This document shows, piece by piece, positions 7,234-16,243 of a stretch of DNA of 23,523 nucleotides. How positions within the stretch are numbered: position 1 is the stretch's first letter; each line of letters starts with the position of its first letter. The notes beneath the pieces are model-generated. The model saw only the letters and a program-made list of their open reading frames with translations. It was not told the origin of the DNA and ran no database searches. Position numbers and translations under genes: made by a program. The DNA is from JANNRR01 sp031401675 (GTDB lineage: Bacteria > Pseudomonadota > Alphaproteobacteria > Rhodobacterales > Rhodobacteraceae), in contig JANNRR010000119.1 in assembly GCA_031401675.1 (NCBI GenBank), forward strand, positions 1-23,523, written 5' to 3'.

Positions 7234-9381
7234 ATGACGACGCCGGTAAAATGGGGCTCGGAGTTCCTGGTCAACACCGTCACCGGAGGCAATCAGGATC
7301 AGAATTGCGTGGTGGGGCTGCCGGACGGGCGGTTTGTGGTCGCCTGGACATGCCTGGACATATCGGGGGTTCCGGTGCCGGCGATCCGGGCGCAGATCTT
7401 CAACGCGGATGGCAGCGCGTTTGGCGCGGAGTTTGTGGTGAACGCGCCGAGTGGGGCAACGCCGGTTGTGCCGGATATTGCCGTTTTGGCGGACGGCGGG
7501 TTTGTGATCGGCTGGTCGGCGACCTATGCGACCGGCAGCGATACATCCAATCGGGCCCTGCACGCGCAGCGGTTCACGGCGGATGGTGTAAAGCTGGGCG
7601 CGGAGTTTCAGCTTAATACGACGACCCTCGGCGACCAATATGACCCCGACATTGCCACGTTGGAGGATGGCCGGTTAGTCGTGGTCTGGTCGGATTTCAG
7701 CCAGACCGGTGCCGATCTTTCGAGCTACGCGGTCCGGGGGCAGGTGTTTAATGCAGATGGCAGCCTGTCGGGCGCGGAGTTCGTGGTGAACACGACTACC
7801 GCCAACGCGCAATCCTTGCCCAGCGTTACCGCACTGGCTGGCGGGGGATTTGCTGTTGCATGGTGGGATATGAGCAATGCCGGCGGCGACCAAAGCGCCT
7901 CTGCCGTAAGGGCGCAGGTGTATACCGCAACGGGCGTGCAATTGGGCAGCGAATTTCTGGTGAATTTCACCACCTTGTCCGATCAGTTCCTGCCGACTAT
8001 CACCGCCTTGGCAAATGGCCGGTTTGTAGTTGTGTGGGACGATTATAGCGGGACGGGTCTGGATACTTCGCTGGGTGCGGTGCGGGGGCAGATGTTTGAG
8101 CCCGACGGCACCAAGTTCGGCTTTGAATTCCTGGTGAATTCAACAACCCTTAACTCGCAGAACAATACCGATGTTGTTGCGTTGCCCGATGGGCGTTTCA
8201 TGGTTGTGTGGGATGACTACAGCCTGTTGTCGGGCGACCTGTCGCAGTCTGCCATTCATGCCCAGATGTTTGACGGTGATGGCAACCCGGTGGGCCGGGA
8301 GTTCCGGGTCAACACCACCACGGCATTGTATCAGTCCAATGCCTCGGTTGCCGCGCTGGCCGATGGGCGTGTGGTGGTGACATGGGACGATCCCAGCAAG
8401 GCGCGCGCCGATACGGATGGCATAGCCGTGTTTGGCCAGATCCTTGACCCGCGTGTGGCTGCGGTGACGCTGAACGGCACGGTGGGTTCGGATGACTATG
8501 TCGGCACGGCGTTTGCCGATCTGTTGGACGGATATCTGGGCGATGACCGGCTTTCGGGGGCGGGCGGCGATGACCGGATCGCGGGCGGCACCGGCAACGA
8601 CGTGCTGCAGGGTGGCGGTGGCAACGATCGGATGGCGGGCGAGGATGGCAATGACACGCTGACCGGCGGCAACGGATCGGACGGGTTGGATGGCGGTGCC
8701 GGAAATGATGTGCTGAATGGCGGGCTGGGAGTGGATGCCAGCACCGGCGGGGCCGGCAATGATGTGCATGTGGTGGATGTGGCCGGTGATCTGGTGTTCG
8801 AGGCGGCGGGGGCGGCCGGTGGCGTGGACAGGGTGCAGTCGGCCACCATTTCGGTGACGCTGGGCGGCTATGCCAATGTCGAGAACGGGTCGGTGCTGGG
8901 TGTTCTGGCGCTGGACATCGTGGGCAATGCGGCGGCCAACACCCTGAGCGGCAACAATGCGGACAACCGGTTGCAGGGTCAGAGCGGCAATGACCTTCTG
9001 ATCGGCAATGGTGGCGCAGACACGCTGGATGGCAGTGCCGGGGCGGATACGCTGCGCGGTGGCACGGGTCAGGACCTGCTTTCCGGGGGTACGCTGAACG
9101 ACATTTTCATCTTTGCTTCGGCGGCAGAGGCCGGGGCCGGGATTGCCCGCGACCGGATCACCGACTTTCAGGCGGGCGTCGACGACATTGATCTGCGCGG
9201 CTTCATGGCGGGCGGCAGCTTCATCGGTTCGGCGGCATTCGTGGCCGGGAACGGGCCGCAGGTGCGGTTTGTCGTGGCCACCGGGATTTTGCTCGGGGAC
9301 GTAACCGGGGACGCGGTGACGGATTTCTCGGTTCAGCTGGACGGCGGGCCGGTGCTGACGGCGGCGGATTTCCTGTTCTAG
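7234..9381 (+). CDS. RTX-B: predicted secreted seven-bladed propeller with RTX repeats
   Basis: 715 residues with the same architecture as RTX-A: an isolated first strand (KWGSEFLVN), seven propeller repeats to about residue 405, nonapeptide blocks at about 432-508 and 565-628, and a C-terminal secretion module ending LTAADFLF. Its blades are the most diverged of the first four copies; NTTT often replaces NTTV and blade 1 contains two cysteines. I chose the ATG at 7234 because AGAGGGA lies just upstream and the MTTP-x-KWG start matches its paralogues. The 117-bp gap after RTX-A lacks a clear copy of the shared motif, so RTX-B may be co-transcribed with RTX-A. Its C-terminal DNA is identical over 92 bp to RTX-D. 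Confidence 0.85.
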   Translation: MTTPVKWGSEFLVNTVTGGNQDQNCVVGLPDGRFVVAWTCLDISGVPVPAIRAQIFNADGSAFGAEFVVNAPSGATPVVPDIAVLADGGFVIGWSATYATGSDTSNRALHAQRFTADGVKLGAEFQLNTTTLGDQYDPDIATLEDGRLVVVWSDFSQTGADLSSYAVRGQVFNADGSLSGAEFVVNTTTANAQSLPSVTALAGGGFAVAWWDMSNAGGDQSASAVRAQVYTATGVQLGSEFLVNFTTLSDQFLPTITALANGRFVVVWDDYSGTGLDTSLGAVRGQMFEPDGTKFGFEFLVNSTTLNSQNNTDVVALPDGRFMVVWDDYSLLSGDLSQSAIHAQMFDGDGNPVGREFRVNTTTALYQSNASVAALADGRVVVTWDDPSKARADTDGIAVFGQILDPRVAAVTLNGTVGSDDYVGTAFADLLDGYLGDDRLSGAGGDDRIAGGTGNDVLQGGGGNDRMAGEDGNDTLTGGNGSDGLDGGAGNDVLNGGLGVDASTGGAGNDVHVVDVAGDLVFEAAGAAGGVDRVQSATISVTLGGYANVENGSVLGVLALDIVGNAAANTLSGNNADNRLQGQSGNDLLIGNGGADTLDGSAGADTLRGGTGQDLLSGGTLNDIFIFASAAEAGAGIARDRITDFQAGVDDIDLRGFMAGGSFIGSAAFVAGNGPQVRFVVATGILLGDVTGDAVTDFSVQLDGGPVLTAADFLF
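9253..9344 (+). repeat. 92-bp segment identical to RTX-D (13835-13926)
   Basis: The DNA for the C-terminal PQVRFVVATGILLGDVTGD region matches RTX-D base for base over 92 bp. RTX-A encodes nearly the same residues with many synonymous differences. Identity at silent sites points to recent conversion or recombination between non-adjacent copies. Confidence 0.9.
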
Positions 9382-9566
9382 GGCGGGGCGGAAAGGCCGG
9401 GGCGGTGACGGGATGCAAGCTGCGGTTGCAGGGGGCGGGTTGGGCGGGCCAGGCACCGGAAGCCTGCGATCTGCAATGGGAATTGTGTTAACCTGCGGCC
9501 GTTAGGACCGATTCGATTTCAGTTTCCGGCAGCTTGCCGATTGCACCGCAGCAGGGGAGAATTCCG
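9382..9566 (+). repeat. Duplicated intergenic segment, copy 1 (RTX-B/RTX-C)
   Basis: The whole 185-bp gap between RTX-B and RTX-C is similar, roughly nine bases in ten by eye, to the 184-bp gap between RTX-C and RTX-D (11700-11883). It includes the GTTAAC...GATTCG motif and a purine-rich ribosome binding site. This shows that the duplicated unit was a gene plus its upstream region. Confidence 0.9.
9487..9519 (+). promoter_or_regulatory. Shared upstream motif of the RTX genes (copy before RTX-C)
   Basis: GTTAAC at 9487-9492, then CTGCGGC and GATTCGATTT at 9510-9519. The motif ends 47 bp before the RTX-C ATG. The halves are 17 bp apart, compatible with a promoter, but neither half is a standard -35 or -10 hexamer. 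Confidence 0.5.
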
Positions 9567-11699
9567 ATGACCACGCCATTCAAATGGGGTGCCGAGTTTC
9601 TGGTCAGCACGCCGTTCACGAGTAGCCAGTTCCAACCAACGATCACCGCGCTGGACAATGGCAAGTTCGTGGTGGCCTGGACAGATGCCAGCCAGACCGG
9701 CGGCGATCCGTCGGGCTACGCCGTCCGGGCGCAGGTGTTTGATGCCGATGGATCGGCCTCGGGGGCGGCGTTTCTGGTCAACACGACGGTGACCAACAAC
9801 CAGTCCGACCCCACGGTCGCAGCACTGACCGATGGCCGGTTCGTGGTGACATGGACGGATGACGGCCAGACCGGCGGCGATCCCTCGGGCTTTGCCATTC
9901 GGGCACAGATATTCTTGGCCGATGGTACGACCTCGGGTGCCGAGTTTCTGGTCAACACGACAGTGACAGCCGGCCAGTTCCAACCCTCGATCACCGTGCT
10001 GGCCAATGGCAGCTTTGTGGCTGCGTGGACTGATTTCAGCAACGGAACCGACAGTGACATCCGGGCGCAGGTTTTCAACGCCGATGGCTCGGCCTTGGGG
10101 GCCGAGTTTATGGTGAACACGACGGTGGCGTCGAACCAGCGCGCTTCAACCGTCACCGCGCTGGCCGATGGCAGGTTCGTGGTGGCCTGGTCGGATGGCA
10201 GCCAGGCTGCCATCGGGCGAGCGTTCATTGACGTCCGGGCGCAGGTGTTCAATGCCAATGGCTCGAAATCGGGGGCCGAGTTTGTGGTGAACACGACGGT
10301 GTCGCTTGTCCAACCCGAGCCCACGATCACCGCACTGGCCGATGGCAGGTTCGTAGTGGCCTGGACATTTGAATCCCAAAGCACCCTTAACTTAGGCTTC
10401 GAGGTTCTGGCGCAGGTGTTCAATGCCGATGGGTCAGCCTCTGGGGCCGAGTTCCCGGTCAACACGAGCTATTCAAGTAACGGTGACCAGTACAATCCCA
10501 CGATCACCGCCCTTGCCGATGGCCGGTTCGTGGCGGCATGGACGGATTTCGGCCAGACCAGCGGCGATCCCTCGGGCTCTGGCATCCGGGCGCAAGTGTT
10601 CAATGCCGATGGCTCGCTGTCGGGGGCCGAGTTTCTGGTCAATACGACGGTGACGAATGCCCAGCACGAGCCCACGATCACCGCGCTGGCCGATGGCCGG
10701 TTCGTTGTGGCCTGGACTGATGACAGCAACGGAACAGATGTTGACATCCGCGCCCAGATTTTCGACCCGCGTGAGGTGGCGGTCAGCCTGAACGGCACGC
10801 TGGTGGCGGATGATTTCGTGGGCACGGCCTTCAGTGACCAGATCGCGGGATTCTTTGGCGATGATACATTGGCCGGGGCCGGTGGCGATGACCGGCTGAT
10901 CGGCGAGTCCGGCAATGACGACCTGCGCGGCGGAAACGGCAATGACCGGCTGTACGGGGATGACGGCAACGACCGGCTGGCGGGTGGTGCCGGGTCCGAC
11001 GGGCTGGACGGCGGGGCGGGGAATGACAGCCTGAACGGCGGTTTTGGTTCGGATGCGGCGACGGGCGGAGCCGGGAACGATGTCTATTCCGTCGATCAGG
11101 TCAACGATCTGGTGATCGAGGCGGCGGGGGCTGCAGGCGGCGTGGACCGGGTACAGTCTGCCGATATCGGGCTGAGCCTTTTCTACTATGCGAATGTCGA
11201 GAATGCGGCGCTGACGGGGTCGCGTGCGCTTCATCTGTTCGGGTCGGCGGGGGCCAATGTGCTGAGCGGCAACAGCGCGGTGAACTTGATTCTTGGGGGG
11301 GATGGCAATGACCGCCTGAACGGCAATGGCGGGGCCGACCAGTTGTATGGCGATGCCGGAAACGACACGCTGCGGGGCGGCACCGGGCAGGATCTGCTGA
11401 CGGGCGGCGCAGGAAGCGATGTCTTTTTGTTTGTCGGTTCAGCCGAAACCGGCGCCGGGGCGCTGCGCGACCGGATCACCGATTTTCAGGCCGGGGTGGA
11501 TCGTCTGGACCTCAGCGCCTTCATGGCCGGCGGTCTGTTCATCGGCAATGCCCAGATCAACTCGAACGGTCCGCCGAATGTGCGATACAACCCGACGACC
11601 GGTCTGCTGGTCGGCGATCAGAACAGCGACGGACAGGTGGATTTCGCCTTGCAGTTTGACGGATCGCCGGTGCTGACGGCGGCGGATTTTCTGTTCTAG
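9567..11699 (+). CDS. RTX-C: predicted secreted seven-bladed propeller with RTX repeats
   Basis: 710 residues, closest to RTX-D at the N-terminus (both begin MTTPFK). Seven propeller repeats run to about residue 400; blade 3 and blade 7 are shortened to a NGTD version of the loop, and blade 6 has an enlarged first loop (YSSNGDQYNP). Nonapeptide blocks lie at about 428-505 and 558-618, and the C-terminus ends LTAADFLF. Its last 60 residues are more diverged than in the other copies (NGPPNVRYNPTTGLL). The start at 9567 has AGGGGAG at 9553-9559; an in-frame ATG at 9534 lies upstream of that site and adds 11 residues absent from paralogues. It has its own copy of the shared upstream motif, so it may be an independent transcription unit. 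Confidence 0.85.
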   Translation: MTTPFKWGAEFLVSTPFTSSQFQPTITALDNGKFVVAWTDASQTGGDPSGYAVRAQVFDADGSASGAAFLVNTTVTNNQSDPTVAALTDGRFVVTWTDDGQTGGDPSGFAIRAQIFLADGTTSGAEFLVNTTVTAGQFQPSITVLANGSFVAAWTDFSNGTDSDIRAQVFNADGSALGAEFMVNTTVASNQRASTVTALADGRFVVAWSDGSQAAIGRAFIDVRAQVFNANGSKSGAEFVVNTTVSLVQPEPTITALADGRFVVAWTFESQSTLNLGFEVLAQVFNADGSASGAEFPVNTSYSSNGDQYNPTITALADGRFVAAWTDFGQTSGDPSGSGIRAQVFNADGSLSGAEFLVNTTVTNAQHEPTITALADGRFVVAWTDDSNGTDVDIRAQIFDPREVAVSLNGTLVADDFVGTAFSDQIAGFFGDDTLAGAGGDDRLIGESGNDDLRGGNGNDRLYGDDGNDRLAGGAGSDGLDGGAGNDSLNGGFGSDAATGGAGNDVYSVDQVNDLVIEAAGAAGGVDRVQSADIGLSLFYYANVENAALTGSRALHLFGSAGANVLSGNSAVNLILGGDGNDRLNGNGGADQLYGDAGNDTLRGGTGQDLLTGGAGSDVFLFVGSAETGAGALRDRITDFQAGVDRLDLSAFMAGGLFIGNAQINSNGPPNVRYNPTTGLLVGDQNSDGQVDFALQFDGSPVLTAADFLF

Positions 11700-11883
11700 G
11701 GCGGGCGGGAAGGCCGGGGCGTTGACCGGATGCAAGCTGCGGTTGCAGGGGGCGGGGTGGGCGGGTCAGGCAGCGGAAGCCCGCGATCTGCAATGGGAAT
11801 TGTGTTAACTTGCGGCCAATAGGACCGATTCGATTTCAGCTTCCGGCAGCAGGCCGATTGCAATGCAGAGGGGGAGACTCCCG
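11700..11883 (+). repeat. Duplicated intergenic segment, copy 2 (RTX-C/RTX-D)
   Basis: This is the partner of 9382-9566, with the same order of elements: a GC-rich trailer, a small TGCAA/TTGCA stem, a GGAATTGTGTTAAC stretch, GATTCGATTT, and a purine-rich ribosome binding site. Confidence 0.9.
11804..11836 (+). promoter_or_regulatory. Shared upstream motif of the RTX genes (copy before RTX-D)
   Basis: GTTAAC at 11804-11809 and GATTCGATTT at 11827-11836, 17 bp apart, ending 47 bp before the RTX-D ATG. Spacing is identical to the RTX-C copy. Confidence 0.5.
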
Positions 11884-13963
11884 ATGACCACGCCATTCAA
11901 ATCGGGTGCCGAATTTCTGGTGAACACGACAGTGACGAACAACCAGGATCAACCCACCATCGCCGGGTTTGCCGATGGCCGGTTCGTGGTGGCGTGGAGG
12001 GATGGTGACTCTGTCACTGGTACAAACATCCGGGCGCAGGTGTTCAATGCCGATGGTTCAGCCTCGGGGGGCGAGTTTCCGGTGCACTCGGCGGTGACGA
12101 AGACGAGTGGCCATGGCCTTCCCTCGATCACCGTCCTTGCCGATGGCCGGTTCGTGGTGGCTTGGTCGGATTTCAGCAATGCCAGCAGTTTTGATATCCG
12201 GGCACAGATGTTCAACACGGATGGTTCGGCTTTTGGGGCTGAGTTTCTGGTGAACACGACAGTGACGAATGACCAGACAGACCCAACGATAACCGCCCTT
12301 GCCGATGGCCGGTTCGTGGTGGCCTGGTCGGATTTCAGCAATTCCAGCAGTTTAGACATCCGGGCGCAGGTCTTTAATGCGGATGGTTCTGCTTTTGGGG
12401 CTGAGTTTCTGGTGAATACGACGGTCTCGAACAACCAGTCCAAGCCTACGATCACCGGCCTTGCCGACGGCCGGTTCGTGGTGGCTTGGGATGATATCAA
12501 CAATGGCAGCACTTTCGACATCCGGGCGCAGGTGTACAATGCCGACGGTTCTAGGTCGGGTACCGAATTTCTGGCGAATACCACGGTGGTATCCCAGCAG
12601 GATTCGCCGACAATCGCCGCCCTTGCCGATGGCCGGTTCGTGATGGCGTGGAATGATCAAAGCCTCGGCCTCGATTATAATATCAGGGGGCAGGTGTTCA
12701 ACGCCGATGGTTCGGTCTCGGGGGCCGAGTTTCTGGTCAATACGAAAGTGGCGAATGACCAGTCCCACGCGATGATCACCGCACTCGCCGATGGCAGGTT
12801 CGTGGTGGTCTGGCACGATCAAACCAGGAACCGCATCAACGCGCAGGTGTTCAATGCCGATGGATCGACATCGGGGGCCCAGTTCTTGGTGAGTACGACA
12901 CAGGCGAGCAGCCAGAACGACCCTACAATCACCGCCCTTGCCGATGGCCGCTTTGTGGTGGCCTGGACAGATGTCAGCCAGACCGGTGGCGATACCTCGG
13001 GTACTGCCGTTCGCGCCCAGATTTTCGACCCGCGCGAGGCGGCGGTCAGCCTTAACGGCACATTGGCGGCGGATTCGTTTGTGGGCACGATCTTTGCCGA
13101 CCGGCTGGGCGGGTTCTTCGCGGATGACACGCTGGCCGGGGGGGCGGGGGATGATCTGCTGTATGGCGGCGTTGGCGATGATGATCTGGGGGGGAGTGCC
13201 GGCAACGATCAGGTGTTCGGCGAGGACGGCAACGACAATCTGGCCGGGGGCAACGGCTCGGACGGGCTGGATGGCGGCGCGGGCAATGACACGCTGAATG
13301 GCGGCTTTGGCGCCGATGTGGCCCGCGGCGGGGCCGGCAATGACATCTTTTTCGTCGACTTGGCCGCCGATCTGGTGATCGAGGCTGCCGGGGCTGGCGG
13401 CGGGGTGGACCGGGTGCAAAGCGCGGTGATCTCGCTTGACCTTGGCAACTACGCGAATGTCGAGAATGGCAATGTCACCGGCACGCTGGCGTTGAACCTG
13501 ACCGGGTCGGGCGGCAACAATGTGCTGACCGGCAGCGTGGCCGGCAACCGGCTTCTGGGGCTGGGCGGCAATGACCGAATGACCGGCAACGGCGGCACGG
13601 ACACGCTGGATGGCGGGATCGGGTTGGACACCCTGCAGGGCGGCACCGGGCAGGATTTGCTGATCGGCGGCAGTTCCGGCGGACGTGTTCGTGTTCGCCA
13701 CCACGGCCGAGGCGGGCAAGGGGGCGCAGCGCGACCGGATCACCGATTTTCAGGCCGGGGCGGATGATCTGGATTTCAGCGGCTTCATGGCGGGGGGGAC
13801 GTTCATCGGGGCGGCGCAGTTCACTGTCGGTGGTGGGCCGCAGGTGCGGTTTGTCGTGGCCACCGGGATTTTGCTCGGGGACGTAACCGGGGACGCGGTG
13901 ACGGATTTCTCGGTTCAGCTGGACGGATCGCCGGCGCTGACGGCGGCGGATTTTCTGTTCTAG
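11884..13963 (+). pseudogene. RTX-D: propeller/RTX paralogue with a frameshift before its secretion module
   Basis: It starts at the ATG at 11884 behind GAGGGGGAG. Seven blades run to about residue 385, many with a short loop (SDFSNxSSxDIRAQ), and nonapeptides follow at about 408-485 and 540-598. At about 13674-13684 the frame carries one extra base relative to RTX-A: the read frame becomes arginine-rich and stops at 13767 (627 residues), while the paralogous sequence DVFVFATTAEAG...LTAADFLF resumes in the next frame and ends at 13963. Removing one base restores 692 residues. The truncated product would lack the C-terminal secretion module. No long homopolymer is present at the site, so simple phase variation is not obvious. 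Recent decay or a sequencing error are both possible, since the downstream frame is intact. Confidence 0.85.
13835..13926 (+). repeat. 92-bp segment identical to RTX-B (9253-9344)
   Basis: Partner of the RTX-B segment, with no mismatch over 92 bp. It lies downstream of the RTX-D frameshift, so the exchanged part is in the region no longer read in frame. Confidence 0.9.
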
Positions 13964-14006
13964 GGCGGGGGGCTGCCGATTCCAGGCGGGGCCGGCGGCG
14001 GACTGG

Positions 14007-14036
14007 GTTAACGTCCTGGAAAGAGTGATTCGATTT
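14007..14036 (+). promoter_or_regulatory. Shared upstream motif of the RTX genes (copy before RTX-E)
   Basis: GTTAAC at 14007-14012 and GATTCGATTT at 14027-14036, 14 bp apart instead of 17, ending 47 bp before the TTG start of RTX-E. A 7-bp inverted repeat, TTCCAGG at 13980-13986 and CCTGGAA at 14015-14021, surrounds the left half. Confidence 0.45.
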
Positions 14037-14083
14037 GAAACCATTGCCGGTCTGGCGGCAGGTGCCGGGAAGGAAAGTTTGAT

Positions 14084-16243
14084 TTGTCCACATTGGTTAG
14101 ATCCGGCTTCGAGTTTCTGATCAACTCCACTGTAACCAGCAGCCAGTTCAGTGCCGCCGTCACCGGATTGGCCAACGGCAGGTTTGTCGTCACGTGGGGG
14201 GACTCAAGTCGCAGCCCCGATGATCCGTCAAACAGTGCCGTCCGCGCGCAGCTGTTCAATGCCGACGGCTCGCGCGTTGGTGGCGAGTTTCTGGTGAACA
14301 CGATCGTGTCGCTGGACCAGACAGCCCCGACGGTCACCGCGCTGGCCAATGGCGGCTTTGTGGTGGCGTGGACCGATTTCAGTTTCAGCCCCGATGATCC
14401 AGACCCCACGGGTGTACGGGCGCAGCTGTTCGATGCCAATGGCCAGCGCGTTGGCGCCGAGTTTCTGGTGAACACCGTTGTGGCGAACAGCCAGAACAGC
14501 CCAAGCATAACGGGCCTGAGCGATGGCAGGTTTGTGGTTGCCTGGACGCTCAATGGCAGCCAGACCGGCGGCGACACCTCGTTATCGTCGATCCGGGCGC
14601 AGATATTCAATGCCAACGGCACGGCTTCGGGGGCCGAGTTTCTGGTGAACACGACGGTTACGGACCGGCAGGAAGAACCCGCGATCACCGCACTGGCCAA
14701 TGGTCGTTTTGTGATTGCGTGGACCGATGTCAGCAGAAGCCCTGATGATCCGTCCTTTCTTGCGATCCGTGCGCAGATGTTCAATGCCAGCGGCACGAAA
14801 TCGGGGGCCGAGTTTCTGGTGAACACGACGGTGACGGGTTTTCAGCAGAATGCCACGATCACGGCGCTGGCCGGTGGTGGGTTTGTGGTCACATGGGTGG
14901 ATCTGACCGGCTTTAACCCGCTGGATCCTGACGGCTATGACATCCGGGCGCAGGTCTTTGATGACAACGGTCTGGCTGTCGGCAGCGAGTTTCTGGTGAA
15001 CACGACGATGGCGGGTGATCAGGGTGCCCCCGCTGTTACGTCGCTTGCCGACGGCAGGTTTGTGGTGGTGTGGACGGACGACAGCCAGACCGGCGGCGAC
15101 ACCTCGCTTGCAGCGATCCGGGCGCAGGTGTTCAATGCCGATGGAACCTTGTCGGGCACCGAATTTCTGGTGAACACGACGGTGACGAGCCTGCAGTTCG
15201 ATCCCACCATCACCGCACTGGCCGACGGGCGGTTCGTGATCGGTTGGACCGATGCCAGCCTGAGCCCGGACGATCCTTCGGGTTCGGCGCTACGGGCGCA
15301 GATCTTTGATCCTCGCGATGCGCCGGTTTCGCTGATTGGAAGCGTGTCCGCAGAGTCGCTGGTCGGCACGATCTTTGCCGACGAGCTGAACGGGGCTGGG
15401 GGCAACGATTCGCTGTCGGGGGCGGCAGGGGATGACCTGATCGTCGGCGGCAGCGGCGACGATGACCTGTTTGGCGGCAACGGTGATGATCAGGTGTTTG
15501 GCGGCGGTGGCGATGACACGCTGTTGGGCGGGGCCGGGGCGGACAATCTGGACGGTGCGGCCGGGGCCGACACGCTGAATGGCGGGTTTGGCGTGGACAC
15601 GATGACGGGCGGGTCGGGCCGGGATGTCTATACTGTCGATGTTGCGGGGGATGTGATTGTCGAGGCTGCCGGGGCGGCTGGCGGGACGGACAGGGTGCAG
15701 TCGGCGACGATTTCCCTGGACCTTGGCAATTACCCCAATGTCGAGAATGCAACGCTGACCGGGGCGCTGGCGTTGAACCTGAGCGGCACGGCAGGGGGCA
15801 ATGCGCTGACCGGCAACGCTGCCGCCAATCAGGTTCTGGGGCTGGACGGCAATGACCGGCTTTCGGGGGCGGGCGGGGCCGATACGCTGGATGGCGGCAT
15901 CGGGTCCGACCGGTTGCAAGGCGGGACCGGGCAGGATGTGCTGACCGGCGGGGCGCAGCGCGACGTTTTCCTGTTTGCTAGTGCGGCAGAGGCGAGCGTC
16001 GGCGTGGCGCTGGACCGCATCACCGATTTTCAGTCCGGGGTCGATGATCTGGATTTCAGTGCGTTCATGGCCGGCGGTGTTTTTATCGGCAGCACGGCAT
16101 TTGCGGTTACGGGCGGGGCGCAGGTGCGATTCAATCCCGCCACCGGGCTGTTGCAGGGTGACACGAATGGCGACGGGGTGGCGGATTTCACGCTGCAACT
16201 TGACGGGCCGCCAGGGCTGACAGCGGCGGATATCCTGTTTTAG
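14084..16243 (+). CDS. RTX-E: predicted secreted seven-bladed propeller with RTX repeats
   Basis: 719 residues, the most distinct paralogue. It starts with TTG at 14084 behind GGGAAGGAAAG, and its N-terminus is MSTLVRSGFEFLIN rather than MTTP-x-K. Seven blades run to about residue 409; several carry an SPDDP loop not seen in the other four copies. Nonapeptides occupy about 435-512 and 568-627. The C-terminus keeps RDRITDF-like, GDTNGDGVADF and LTAADILF elements of the type I secretion module. Its TAG stop (16241-16243) overlaps the TAA stop of the convergent ackA (16242-16240). No transporter follows it, so export would rely on type I components encoded elsewhere. Confidence 0.85.
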   Translation: MSTLVRSGFEFLINSTVTSSQFSAAVTGLANGRFVVTWGDSSRSPDDPSNSAVRAQLFNADGSRVGGEFLVNTIVSLDQTAPTVTALANGGFVVAWTDFSFSPDDPDPTGVRAQLFDANGQRVGAEFLVNTVVANSQNSPSITGLSDGRFVVAWTLNGSQTGGDTSLSSIRAQIFNANGTASGAEFLVNTTVTDRQEEPAITALANGRFVIAWTDVSRSPDDPSFLAIRAQMFNASGTKSGAEFLVNTTVTGFQQNATITALAGGGFVVTWVDLTGFNPLDPDGYDIRAQVFDDNGLAVGSEFLVNTTMAGDQGAPAVTSLADGRFVVVWTDDSQTGGDTSLAAIRAQVFNADGTLSGTEFLVNTTVTSLQFDPTITALADGRFVIGWTDASLSPDDPSGSALRAQIFDPRDAPVSLIGSVSAESLVGTIFADELNGAGGNDSLSGAAGDDLIVGGSGDDDLFGGNGDDQVFGGGGDDTLLGGAGADNLDGAAGADTLNGGFGVDTMTGGSGRDVYTVDVAGDVIVEAAGAAGGTDRVQSATISLDLGNYPNVENATLTGALALNLSGTAGGNALTGNAAANQVLGLDGNDRLSGAGGADTLDGGIGSDRLQGGTGQDVLTGGAQRDVFLFASAAEASVGVALDRITDFQSGVDDLDFSAFMAGGVFIGSTAFAVTGGAQVRFNPATGLLQGDTNGDGVADFTLQLDGPPGLTAADILF

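Noticed and set aside
4684..7638. A 984-codon open frame on the minus strand opposite RTX-A, with repetitive HEPAIGQ-like segments
   Set aside because: It is the complement of the in-frame propeller repeats; the repetition and lack of stops follow from the sense-strand codons. The sense strand has ribosome binding sites, RTX motifs and paralogues.
13671..13684. Phase-variable tract in RTX-D
   Set aside because: The frameshift site has only short runs (TTCCGGCGG), not a homopolymer or short tandem repeat long enough for slippage-based switching.
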